Of a DNA stretch of 18,004 nt, positions 1 to 9,400 are shown piece by piece. Origin of the DNA: Candolleomyces eurysporus (taxonomy: Eukaryota; Basidiomycota; Agaricomycetes; Agaricales; Psathyrellaceae); assembly GCA_027579435.1 (NCBI GenBank), contig JANBPK010001666.1, positions 1-18,004 of the forward strand, given 5' to 3'. Below the pieces are notes generated by a model. It saw nothing but the letters and a program-made list of their open reading frames with translations. It ran no database searches and was not told where the DNA came from. Position 1 is the first letter of the stretch. Every line of letters starts with the position of its first letter. The translations under genes were made by a program, and so were the position numbers.

Positions 1-1599
1 CCGGATGAGCAAAATTTGCTTTCCTGCCGCCTCCGTCGAGGACTGACGACAGTTTCACCACTCTCCCTGCACGGAGCATCCGTTCGTACGAGGGGCGCGG
101 TTACGTTTCCTGTATGACATGTCTGAAGGAGGGCCTTGGCAATCGAGTTCGATTGTTGAACGACTGCTGGGAAACGCCCGAGTGAGCTCGAGCGAGTTGG
201 CAAGGGGCACCGTGCAAGAAACAAAGGAAAGGGGGGAGTTGGTGGAAAATGGAAGGGTTCCCTTCGAGCCGATTCTTGAGCTCTCTGTGCTTGGGCTCGT
301 GTTGGCTGACGAGAATGTGGAACGGTGTCAGCTGGCGTAGTTGGCCGTACGTCCTCGAGCCCGACCGGTCAGCACGTTGAACTTCACTCTGTGTGCGAGC
401 ACTATGTGAAAGGGCCGAGGCTGCTCGGAATGACGGCCAGAAGTATCAGGTAGCGCGGTCTGGAAAGGGGAGGGAGGAAGGGGAAGCCTTTTCGGAAGGA
501 TTGGCGCATTGCGTTGAAACTTCTCGGGTGCTTCTAGCGTCCCGGAGTGTGAATGACCGGTTTTCAAGGCAGGGGCACGCATTTAGTGGGGCGCTTATGT
601 CTTCTGCTGGTGTTCGAGCTATAGGGAGCCTGACCCAAGCAAGCAGTGGTTTCAGAGGGTCGCTGCGCAGTGAGGTGCATTCTTTCATAAACGAATTGCG
701 GTGTATTCTGCGGGAACCTTCGAGTCGAACAGGAGAGTCGAAGGGGACAGGAGGTAAGGGTTGTTGGAATTCGTTAACGATTCGTGTCCTGATAGATGTC
801 GCAGTTGCAATCGTCTCGTCGGTATGGGTGGCGTGGAGATTCCGCCTGGTTCAGCAAGCTGGCGGTGGGATGAGAGCGTCAGCGGGGACCTCGGAAAGAA
901 GACGACGAGGCCAGAAAAAAATTGAAGACTCACCGTCCTTGTCAAAGCCGATTTCATGAGGCTGCCTTTCTGTCTCTCCTTGTCTCCCTCTCTCTCTCCT
1001 TTCCCCTTTCCCTCGTTCTACACCTCTACAGACGCGTATCTTTAGCAAAACTCTTTGCCATTCGGCGAGCTACTGGTTATCGTCTATTCAGGGGCCTTGA
1101 GCCTCATCCTCTAGCATTCTTCACCTCATACACCAGCAGCTCGTAAACATCGGAGAAGAGTTCGAGCTATGGGGAAGCTGGAGGAATGTGGTTTCAAGTT
1201 GCACGGTCGAAATGACGGCGAAGGTGGAAGACGAGACGAGGGCAGAGCTCGCGCGGGCTGACCGGGCAAATTCCGGACCTTTTTGTTTTCGCTCATTTTT
1301 AGCCTCCCAGCTCCTTCTCCCCTATTCTCGAGTCCCTGCTTCTGTCCAATTTCTCCCCTTTTTTCTCCAAAGTCCACTCAAGCGGAGGCATACACGAACC
1401 CCTAACACCCAAGATGCCCATGACCCAAGCCATCACAGTTTACCACTTGCGATTCTATGTGGCAACTCCTCTCTCCGATCCTCGTGCGCCAGACCAGCGT
1501 CCCAAGCAACGAAACCCGAGTGCGGCAGTAGACTTTCCTTCTGTAACATCTTGAAAGACTCTCCTCGCTCTGATACGTCACCTCTCCATACACCGCCGG
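1..1599. other. Region without a confident gene
   Basis: I see open frames on both strands but none with a convincing ATG, splice pattern or recognisable domain. From about 960 to 1400 the plus strand is strongly pyrimidine-rich (CT-rich runs around 965-1020 and 1290-1370), which is common just upstream of fungal transcription starts and fits a promoter for the plus-strand gene that follows. An ATG at 1414 in good context (preceded by CACCCAAG) opens a 46-codon frame that could be an alternative first exon of that gene. Confidence 0.4.
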
Positions 1600-2093
1600 A
1601 TGTCCACCAATCCCTGCCTCCTCCAAAGAGAAATCGACGAGCAACAGAACCTCATCGTCTATATCGATACCACTGTTCATGACGAGGTTGATTCCAACTC
1701 CCCGTACATGACTGCTCCTCGTCTTTTCGGCCTTTCTTACTCTCGCAACCAAGGACTCAGGCAGCATCTGCAGCATCGACGTCTCGACCTACTATCACCA
1801 CTGAGTTAGCCATCGGCTTGGATTCAGTGGCACTGTGACTGCTCGCGCATTCTCACCCTCGTTCTTTGAACACGCTGCAGGGGCAGCAAAGGACCAGGTC
1901 TCAGACGCCTCTACTCTGTCTATCTCTTTCTCCTCGTCTTCAACTCCTTCATTGTCCCGCTCTGCGGACGNCTCTCCTCCCTGTTAGGGTTGTAAACTAT
2001 CGTTCGTTCGAGGAGTTTGATTCGCATCTTCTGACAAATTTCATCCCGTACTCAGCGAGTTTATGTCATGAAGCTGGTGAAATACGGCTCTGA
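1600..2093 (+). CDS. Small spliced gene, unknown function
   Basis: I do not recognise the product. Three exons join in frame: 1600-1703, 1754-1826 and 1898-2093, with introns 1704-1753 (GTACAT...CAAG) and 1827-1897 (GTGGCA...CCAG; an alternative acceptor at 1891 also keeps frame). The N at 1971 must be ignored as a surplus base. The frame then runs from a Ser/Thr-rich stretch (SISFSSSSTPSLS) into a C-terminal segment containing RVVNYRSFEEFDSHLLTNF and ends at TGA 2091-2093. The predicted length is about 123 residues. Exon 1 (QREIDEQQNLIVYIDTT) is charged and could be helical. No signal peptide or membrane segment is visible. The true start may lie upstream: an ATG at 1414 can be spliced (donor 1543, acceptor 1641 or 1647) into the same frame. 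The model is inferred from frame continuity only. Confidence 0.42.
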
Positions 2094-2633
2094 CGTTATG
2101 TAGTCGAAATGAAGGTAGTATTGGCGGTACCAGACTCGAGCTTTCTTTCTATCTGTCCGCCCATGTTATTCGAGTGTCTTAGAAGAGCGAGAAATATAGN
2201 TTTTTTTGATGGTCGATTGCAACTATCCATGTCTGGGACATTCTGATCGCTTTGGGACGACACCCATACATGCCGTACCCCGCAGAAAAACAAAGATTCG
2301 GAGACTTGGAGTAGCAATTTAGTCCGCGCGGCGAACTTAGCACGGCATTGCTCAAATGGTTGGTAACGGATAGCTCAGCGGCTTGAGCAAAAATTTCGCA
2401 CTCATTCTGTCCGCCTGATTGCGCCCTACTGTTATGTTGACCTACCCGGTTTCTGTCGACGAAAGGTCACTTGCTCAATTTAAAGGCGGCTCCAGAACCA
2501 AAGCTCGCTCGAAGGTAACAGACCAGCTGGTTACAAACGAGCTATAAAGACACAGATAAATACAATCAAAACGCTGGGACGCCTACTCGATGCGACGGTC
2601 GAGAGTCAAACAAAGCTACTAGTAGGTACAGGG

Positions 2634-3111
2634 TCACTTCCTCCGCTTTGCGTTCCTCAGATTGACGTTATGAGTACCGGCACATTGAGTTGCCTACACG
2701 TCCTGTCGTTAGCTTCTTTCTTACAGTTTGGACAAGGTTGAAGGATACATACCGCAGCAGCAGTCGTATATACAGTACCACAGTAGGGGCAAGTGAATGT
2801 TCCACCACCACCGCCATTGCCACCACCGTGAGGCAGACCAGCAGGAGCTCGCTCGATGAGTTCATCCAAAAGTTCGCGTGTGGTGAACTCTGAGAGAAGG
2901 TCACGGCGTTCGAGGTTGTCGAAGTAAATGTTTTCAATCTCTCGGGCAGAAAGAGGGTCAATCTCTCTGGCTTCCAAGCTGTGATCCTGGAATTTGACAA
3001 AAGTCAGCTCCCGAGGTGAACAAGAATTCGTCTGGAACTCACACTGTGGGCCACAACAAAGGTAGACAGAGAGATAACGACGGGGAGCAAGGAAACGAGT
3101 GAGAATCGCAT
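2634..3111 (-). CDS. Small secreted zinc-finger-like protein, copy 1
   Basis: Predicted secreted protein of 120 residues. Exons on the minus strand: 3111-3043, 2986-2753, 2693-2634. Introns of 56 and 59 nt start GTGAGT and GTATGT, have CTGAC and CTAAC branch sites and end CAG and TAG. Residues 1-21 (MRFSLVSLLPVVISLSTFVVA) form a typical signal peptide. Residues 24-73 are charged, with recurring RE/RD units (AREID, SAREIE, ERRDLL, TRELLDEL). A Gly-rich linker follows, then CPYCGTVYTTAAA joined by splicing to ATQCAGTH. This gives CX2CX12CX3H, the spacing of a classical C2H2 finger with Cys in place of the first His. The C terminus is basic (NAKRRK). A TATA box lies about 107 bp upstream. The second intron sits inside the finger, so the motif exists only in spliced mRNA. 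An effector-like or peptide-precursor role is inference; I assign no family. Confidence 0.82.
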
Positions 3112-3217
3112 TTTGCGTGTTTGCAAGGGTTGTAAAGGTGAATGAGTGGTTGAGTTCGCTGATAAAGCCTCAAGATGTGGGTGTTATTGCTGGTTTTTTG
3201 CCAGACCTTCAGAGACC

Positions 3218-3224
3218 TTTTATA
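3218..3224 (-). promoter_or_regulatory. TATA box of secreted-protein gene, copy 1
   Basis: The minus strand reads TATAAAAGG here, about 107 bp upstream of the ATG at 3111. The flanking sequence is shared with the second copy, where the same site reads TATAGAAAG. Confidence 0.6.
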
Positions 3225-3504
3225 CCTTTCATTTGACGCACTATCTATCGTGGAAATAAACATACTTGCTATTGCGATCGGGCGGCTTGACTTGAGTTAA
3301 TTCAAGGGGAATTCGGGTTTCAGTGGAGGCGAGTGGCTTGTAGCGCCCACCTTATCGCGCATCAGACGCGCCCCACACATCCGGAGGCAATTGCACCTGA
3401 ACCAGAGAAGTGACATATGTTGACCAGCGCTGGAACAAGGGCTTTCACTGGTATTGGTCGAACTCCGCACCGCATAATTTTGTGATCCAGTCGGAATGCT
3501 AAAT

Positions 3505-3526
3505 GCTGTCAATGAGCGTTGACAGC
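3505..3526. other. Inverted repeat upstream of secreted gene, copy 1
   Basis: GCTGTCAA and TTGACAGC are perfect 8-base inverted arms around the 6-base loop TGAGCG. The element lies about 390 bp upstream of the minus-strand gene start. It is conserved in the second copy with one arm base changed. A binding site or transcribed hairpin is possible; the sequence alone does not decide. Confidence 0.45.
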
Positions 3527-3712
3527 TTGGCTTATGTTAGTTGTTGTTAAGAGTCCAGCTTTGCGGTGAACGAATATTGCACCTCAAGGTACAAACGAGC
3601 GTCTGGAGGTCGATTGAAATTGTGACTACCCGATGCTCAAATTCGCTCGGCTGATATTGGGAAGGGGCTTGTCTTTCAGAGGAATTAGTACATAGGATAA
3701 GTCTTGACATGC

Positions 3713-3895
3713 ATGACATCTCGATCAATAGTCGCTTTCTCCAATCAATACTTGGAAAGGTTCAGTTACGACACTCAGGAATATCTTGTTGGCAGATCAC
3801 CTCAGATCACTCCCGGAGGCCAAGGCACCGATATCTTGAAACAGACATTCTCGGCTTTTTCGGAGCGAGCGACATCTGACGGCACGGAACATTGA
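3713..3895 (+). CDS. Short ORF in duplicated segment, copy 1
   Basis: A 60-codon frame starts with ATG and contains SNQYLERFS, GRSPQITPGGQG and SAFSERATSDGTEH before TGA. It has no signal peptide or known motif. The equivalent stretch of the second copy is open over the same length, with one extra codon (GAT replaced by CCTTGT), so the indel keeps frame, but there the ATG is AGG. Many differences between copies change the amino acid, so coding status is weakly supported. It could instead be an exon of a longer transcript or simply non-coding. Confidence 0.28.
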   Translation: MTSRSIVAFSNQYLERFSYDTQEYLVGRSPQITPGGQGTDILKQTFSAFSERATSDGTEH

Positions 3896-3960
3896 CGGAG
3901 TATCTATGTCTCCTGGACATCTGCATTAAACCCCGGTATTCCTTTGGCCGGACTCAGGCA

Positions 3961-4526
3961 CTTGTGCTAACTTGCGCCGATCACAAGCGCCCACTGCTCA
4001 CCCATCAAACCCGCCCTGGTCCCGAACTCTCGGAACAAGCTGCTGGGCAAGATTAAGGTCCTGACTCAATTAAGTGCGCCCCGATAAACCCTGTAATATG
4101 CCACGCTCCGCTCCAAGTTCTCCCACCCTTTCCATCTACATCTCACCTTCCAGCGCTCTTCCTCATCAGGACCGTCCGTTTCTCTCGGTGTTTCTAAGCC
4201 CGAGGTCTCCGTTTGCGGTGACGCTCAAAGAGCTTCGAATTCGACCATGGCAGAGGGCTTGCTTCGGTTTCTCGGATTTCTCTTTTTCTCTCATCCCCAT
4301 TCCGCACCTATTTCTCTTCCTTTTCGCTTATTCCATATTCGCCTTATATTACTGACCCAATACATATCATTATACTTGATTCACGTCTACTAATATCCGA
4401 GCCTGGGCTGCTTCACTCCGTCAAGATTTGTTCGATGGCCGACCACTGGTGCGCTGACCTGCGTCAATTTCCCCAAAGCTATCCGAGTATCTTGACTGTT
4501 TGAACAAATTTTGCACCTTTTGACTG
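3961..4526. other. Spacer between duplicated segments
   Basis: Single-copy DNA between the two repeats. The plus strand is pyrimidine-rich around 4110-4350, with the longest frame lacking an ATG start at its 5' end. I see no recognisable gene, RNA or transposon end here. Confidence 0.4.
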
Positions 4527-4893
4527 TCTGGGACGACATCAGAAATGCCGTACGCCGCAGAGAAATAAAAACTTAGAGACATAGAGCAGCAATCTTATCC
4601 ACACGGCGAACTTAGCAAGTGGGCGCTCAACATGCCTGACGATGGATAGATCAGCGGCTCGAGTAAAAATTCACACTCCCTCTGCCTACCTGAAGCCGCT
4701 CTACGGGTATGTTGGCCTACCTCGCTTCTTTCGACCAATCGTTGCTCACGGTGGCCCGAGAACTAAGACTCGTTCAAGGGTAACAGACCAGCTCTTTGCA
4801 AATGAGCTACAAGGACACATATAAATACAATCAAAATGCTAGAACGTCTGCGCAATGGTGATCGATAGCTCAACGCTACTAGTAGGTACAGGA

Positions 4894-5392
4894 TCACTTC
4901 CTCCGCTTTGCGTTCCTCAGGTTGACGTTATGAGTACCGGCACATTGAGTTGCCTAAATGTCTTGTCGTCAGTCCCTTCTTACAGTTGGATAAAGTTGAA
5001 CGATACATACCCCAGCAGCAGTCGTAAATACAGTACCACAGTAGGGGCAAGTGAATGTTCCACCGCCATTGCCACCACCGCCGTTACCACCACCGCCGTT
5101 GCCAGCACCAGGTTGACCAGCAGGTGCTCGCTCGATGAGTTCATCCAAAAGCTCGCGCGTGGTGAATTCGGAGAGAAGGTCACGGCGCTCAAGGTTGTCG
5201 AAGTAAANTTTTTTCAATTTCTCGGGCAGAAAGACTGTCGATCTCTCTCGCTTCCAAGCTGTGGTCCTGGATTTTGACAGAGGTCAGCTCCCGAGGTGAA
5301 CAAGGANTTCGCCTGGAACTCACACTATGGGACGCAACAAAGGTAGACAGAGAGATAACGACGGGGAGTAGAGCAACGAGTGAGAATCGCAT
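4894..5392 (-). CDS. Small secreted zinc-finger-like protein, copy 2
   Basis: Paralogue of the gene at 2634-3111. Exons on the minus strand: 5392-5324, 5266-5011 and 4953-4894, with 57-nt introns in identical positions and CTGAC branch sites. The N at 5208 is one base too many: with it exon 2 is 256 nt and out of frame, without it 255 nt and open, giving 127 residues. The N at 5307 lies in intron 1 and is also surplus against copy 1. The signal peptide differs at three positions (MRFSLVALLPVVISLSTFVAS). The RE/RD region is nearly unchanged. The Gly linker is longer by seven residues through repeated GGGGN units. The finger reads CPYCGTVFTTAAG plus ATQCAGTH. The last 19 residues are identical to copy 1, and exon 3 differs by a single synonymous base. 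The upstream TATA is degraded, so expression may differ. Confidence 0.8.
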
Positions 5393-5496
5393 TTTGCGTG
5401 GCTGCAAGCGTTGTAAAGGTGAACGAGTGGTTGAGTTCGATGAAACTTCAAGATGTGGGTGTTATTGCTGGTTCTTTTGCTAGAACTTCAGAGACT

Positions 5497-5503
5497 TTCT
5501 ATA
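5497..5503 (-). promoter_or_regulatory. Degenerate TATA box, copy 2
   Basis: At the position of the TATAAAA of copy 1 the minus strand reads TATAGAA, inside otherwise matching flanks, about 105 bp upstream of the ATG at 5392. This may weaken or move transcription initiation. Confidence 0.45.
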
Positions 5504-5810
5504 CCTTTCATTGGACGCACTATCTATTATGGAAATGAACATACCTGTCATTGCCGTCGGGCGGCTTGACTTGTATTGAATTCAAGGGTAATTCGGGTTT
5601 CGGTGGAGGCGAGTGGCTTGTAGCGCCCACCCTCGCGCATCAAGCGCGCCCCGCACATCCGGAAGCAGTTGCATCTGAATCAGAGAAGTGACACACGGTG
5701 AACAGCGGTCCAGCGCTTGAATAAGGGCGTTCAATTGAATTTTTAAAGCTATGTGGTTGGTGTGTCGAGTTCCGCTCTGCATAGTTCGTGATCCATCCGG
5801 AACGCTGAAT

Positions 5811-5832
5811 GCTGTCAGTGAGCGTTGACAGC
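5811..5832. other. Inverted repeat upstream of secreted gene, copy 2
   Basis: GCTGTCA and TGACAGC form 7-base arms. This is the counterpart of the perfect 8-base dyad at 3505-3526, with one arm position changed from A to G. Confidence 0.4.
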
Positions 5833-6016
5833 TTGGCTTCTGTTAGTTGCTTTTAAGGGCGCAGCTTTCCTGTGGCATAACTATCGCACATCAAAATGAA
5901 AACGAGCGTCTTGAAATTCGATTGAAATTGTGATTACCTGATGCTCAAGCCTGCTCGGTTGATATTGGAAGAGGACCTGTCCTTCAGAAGAATTAGTAGA
6001 GCAAGCCTCAACACAC

Positions 6017-6202
6017 AGGGCATCTTCATCAATAATCATTTTCTCTAATCAATACTTGGAACGGTTCAGTCACGAAATTCAGGAATGTCTTAGTGGCAGA
6101 TCACCTCAGATCATTCCGAGAGACCAAGGCACCCCTTGTATCTTGAAACACACTTTCTCGGCCTCTTCGGAGCGAGCGAAGTCTGAAGGCACGGAAAATT
6201 AA
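6017..6202 (+). pseudogene. Start-less copy of short ORF
   Basis: Counterpart of the frame at 3713-3895. The reading frame (SNQYLERFS, GRSPQIIPRDQG, SASSERAKSEGTEN) stays open to TAA at 6200-6202, but the codon equivalent to the ATG is AGG at 6017. It is either a pseudogene or evidence that the short ORF is not a gene in either copy. Confidence 0.25.
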
Positions 6203-6252
6203 CGGATTATCTGTCTCCTAGACACCTGCATTGAATTCCCGTATTCCCTCTT

Positions 6253-6272
6253 CCTGGACACTAAAGTCCAGG
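6253..6272. other. Hairpin at the Helitron/duplication junction
   Basis: CCTGGAC (6253-6259) and GTCCAGG (6266-6272) pair perfectly around the loop ACTAAA. It sits exactly where similarity to the other duplicated segment ends. It is a candidate 3'-terminal hairpin of the Helitron, but no CTRR follows at the usual distance on the minus strand. Confidence 0.5.
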
Positions 6273-6321
6273 TTTTTTGTCGGTGATACGACCTCTCAAA
6301 ATAATTTGGAAGCTACTTTTT

Positions 6322-6339
6322 TTTTCCTTATAAGGAAAA
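6322..6339. other. 18-bp perfect palindrome downstream of RepHel
   Basis: TTTTCCTTATAAGGAAAA reads the same on both strands. It is followed at 6343-6348 by a second palindrome, CACGTG. It lies in the 3' non-coding part of the Helitron and could be a terminator or a replication-termination hairpin. Confidence 0.45.
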
Positions 6340-6390
6340 TGTCACGTGATGATTTAGCTGATAATGCTGAATCTAATCTAATCGATCTTA

Positions 6391-6405
6391 TTTATTTTAT
6401 TTATT
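6391..6405 (-). terminator. Polyadenylation signals of the Helitron gene
   Basis: On the minus strand the RepHel stop codon TGA is immediately followed by, and overlaps, AATAAA motifs (one at 6405-6400, another at 6396-6391). These are plausible poly(A) signals; no cleavage site can be assigned. Confidence 0.4.
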
Positions 6406-9400
6406 CAAATTAGGTAGTGTTTGACTTTCTGTTCATATTCTCTTAGCGTTTCCTTGTCCAAGCAATCCAATCTCTCTATCTCCAATCTTAGTTCTTGAGA
6501 CATTCGTTGCGTAATCTTTGCGGACGGGAACCATCTTAAGACGAGTAACCCTTTCAGAGTAGGTGATCTCGATAGCATTACATATGTCCCTTGGCCTTTC
6601 GAAGAGGCGAGGTCGACGATGGCCTTGTCTATTGTCCTCCCTTGGCTTTTGTAGTCCGTTATTGAATATGATGGTATGATCGGAATCTGTTCCCTTCTGA
6701 AAGAGTTTGCCTTCAGCCCGAAGCGGTGGAAAGGGAAAGGGATGTGTGTGAATTTTGCGAAGACGGGGACAACTCCTTCGGGGACTCCAGGCGCCGTTAT
6801 GCGGCATCCAGGTAAGGCAATGTAGACCGCTATTGCCCTTCTGTGGCCGTCCGAGTCTGTCCTATACACTATTTCGTGTATCGTTCCTTCCGAACCGTTG
6901 ACTATTTTGAATGGCACAGATATGTTCTCTGTTATCATCACTTTCATTCCTTTGAACATTGGTAGTCTGCCCAGATAGTCGCTCGTGGATCTGGCTGGAA
7001 GGTTCCGTATGTGGCTGGCTGCGTCTCCCTCCACCTCTTTCTTTGAAATTGTGTCTGTCGAGTAGTAAAGGTTGACTTGACTATTCGAACGTGCCGCATG
7101 GGCTGCGATTAGCTTGGTGTTGATGGCATCCCTGAGCGTCTTGTTTCCTACTATTACGGGTGCATCTCTGAAAGACGCTAGCTCGGCCTTGTTTTTTGCG
7201 TAGATATATGAGATCTCTCTGCTATGTAGCTGTTCCAGTGCTGTTTGTTCTGCTGGAGTTGTATTCGCGCCTTCATTTCTTTGGCTCTTGATGTTCCGCA
7301 TGCTGGACAGGATGCCTGCTAGGGCTGCATCGTTTTGGTGCCGTTTATTCTTTATCAGTGTTACTACCTTCTGAACCTGCCTCCATAGGAATGCACCCGC
7401 TAGTCCGTTCAGACAGTCCCCATTCTTAACCTCTAAATATGAAGGATCATGTACCAGCCTGTGGCTGAAGAGGCTAGGCTCTCGCGGAGGTGCGAGCTGT
7501 AAGAAGTCACCCATGAAAATAACGTTTACGCCTCCAAACGGTTTCGCTGACTCCTGGCCGTCGTCTCCCTTTGCGTGCCGAATTCTGGTTGACATCTTCG
7601 ATAGGAACTGGGCTCCTATCATCGATACTTCGTCTACTATGAGATATCGAACGCCCTTCCACTCTTTTACAAGCCTTTTCGAGACGGCCGATTTTTTGGA
7701 GGGGTTGATAGCCAATAGCGAGTGTAATGTTTGACCCCCTATTAGTGACGCTGCTATTCCTGTGTATGCTCCTAGCCTGAGGATAGACCCCTNCCCCCAG
7801 GAGCTCAAACAGTGTCACTATCGTTTTGATCAGGTACGATTTACCTGTTNCCCCCTTCCCCCCCCCACGTACATCAACAACTGTTCTCCACCTTCTATCA
7901 AGTGGTGAGCGATCAATCCGAAGGCTCTCAGCTGCTCAGGGTTGTGTCCCAGGTCTTGCTTCTTTACCAGGTATCGGGCTACGTTCCAAGGTGTCTGTAG
8001 TCCCAATTGGTCGAGCTCACTCTTGTACTTGGTCAGTATGTCGATCTTAGCATCAGCTTTTATCGCGTCTGTCTCGTGTACCTTCTCGGTTTGCGCGCCC
8101 TCCGTTTTTTTGGTCTTTTCTTCCCTTCGATGTTTACAGGCTGCCATGAACTTTCGCTGGAGTTCTATGTTCGTGCTCGCCTCTGTTTTGTTTCCCGACC
8201 CTCCTCGTTCTAGTTCCGCCTCAGTCGGATCGACGTCGCTCGGTCGTGTAGTGTAGCAGTTGCTGAACATCGATGCGGTCTGATCCGATGTCAGGCTTTC
8301 CAATGTTAACCTGCATTCGCTCTCTACGTGCATGGAAGTAGCGTCGTCGGCCGCCAAAGAGTAGACGTTCGCTTCTGCAATCGGAACAACTTCTTCTGTG
8401 CAGATCTCTTCCGTTTGTTCTGTAAAGTATGGTTTTATATCCGCGTTCATGTTCCTTCTCGGACGGTCATCTCTGGCTTGTCTGGCTTCCGCAAGTAGGT
8501 TTAGGTTATTCATGACTCTTCGCTCCCACTCTCCGAGGGCATGCTCTAGGTCGCTTAGTGTTTGTATCCAGCTGTTTTCGTCCTTTTTAAGGTCGGAAGG
8601 CTCTCTCCATGGTTTGAATAGAATCACCATGTCTCTCGCCCATAGTTCTATTTCGGCCTCGGTCCCGTGTCTCCGTCTTATATTCGGTCCCAGAAGGACC
8701 GGAATAGACGGATTTGTGCGCTTCTTTAATCGATGCGACTTGAATTGTGGGTGTATGGGTGATGCGAAAGGGTGTCCTTTGTTGACCAGTCTCCTTGCTG
8801 CGCCCGAGGTTACTTTAATTGTCCATGTAAGATGGCTGTACAGTCCCATCGATTGGAAAGGTTCTACTGCCGGTCTATGAATATAATCTAAGAGTTGGTT
8901 TGATGCTGACAGGCCCTGTTTCGCTGGGGTAATCGTAACCTTGAGTTGGTCTATTGGAGCTGGAGGCCGATCACCTGTCGATGAGAGGTTGCCGTCGGCC
9001 GTTAGCGCTTCCCTCAACGTACATCTCGTCACATAGCCCAATATTTCGCCCCAGTTTATCGGACGGAATGTCTCGCACGTATAGCTTTCGCCTTGTCCTA
9101 ATAAGAAGCTCATGACTTGCGGATGCGAGAATTCTTGATGTCCCAACATGCTGTTGACCACAATTGTCATGGCTCTGATTGCGTCTGGGTCGCTAATTTT
9201 TCCGCCGACTGCTATCCCTCTAATGTTGTATTGTCGAATGGCGTACGATAGGGCCGCTAAACCTGCGTGCATGGATAGAGGGCTCTTCGTGATGTAGTTG
9301 GTGACGTAGTACATAAAAGCTTTCGCGTCCTCTCCTGATCCAATGAATTTGATGTCCGTGTTGCATTTCATGAGGAAGGTCATTGTTGGGTTGTAAGAGG

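Larger units (their letters stand above)
2251..3960. repeat. Direct duplication, copy 1
   Basis: This segment aligns by eye end to end with 4527-6262 in the same orientation. Shared landmarks include GGGACGACA near the left edge, CTACTAGTAGGTACAGG before the gene stop codon, the whole three-exon minus-strand gene, a dyad near 3505, and the stretch around 3740-3900. Similarity begins at about 2251 and fades at about 3945-3960. The copies are diverged in introns and flanks, so the duplication is not recent, yet the coding exons remain close. Confidence 0.85.
4527..6262. repeat. Direct duplication, copy 2
   Basis: Second copy of the segment at 2251-3960. It contains the paralogous secreted-protein gene, the dyad and the decayed short ORF. 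Its right edge runs straight into the sequence next to the Helitron: similarity fades around 6250-6262, where a perfect 7-bp stem hairpin occupies 6253-6272. The flank that follows the first copy (from about 3960) is not found after this one or beyond the Helitron. Confidence 0.83.

Noticed and set aside
393..959. 188-codon plus-strand frame near the window start
   Set aside because: Opens at GTG with no early ATG; composition is low-complexity basic; competing frames of similar length exist on the other strand.
2361..2400. tRNA-like A box (TAGCTCAGCGG) in the 3' flank of the first secreted gene
   Set aside because: No matching B box (GGTTCRANYCC) at the right distance, no cloverleaf, and the copy in the second segment reads TAGATCAGCGG; probably chance.
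4074..4355. 93-codon plus-strand frame in the spacer
   Set aside because: Starts with GTG, pyrimidine-rich DNA yields Ser/Pro/Phe-rich translation, no homologue in the other spacer or domain.
2634..5392. Tandem pair as a toxin-antitoxin or defence cassette
   Set aside because: Both genes encode the same secreted family with introns; nothing suggests a toxin or an antidote.
8398..8880. 160-codon plus-strand frame
   Set aside because: It lies antisense inside the Helitron Rep/helicase gene, whose protein has clear motifs; a shadow frame.
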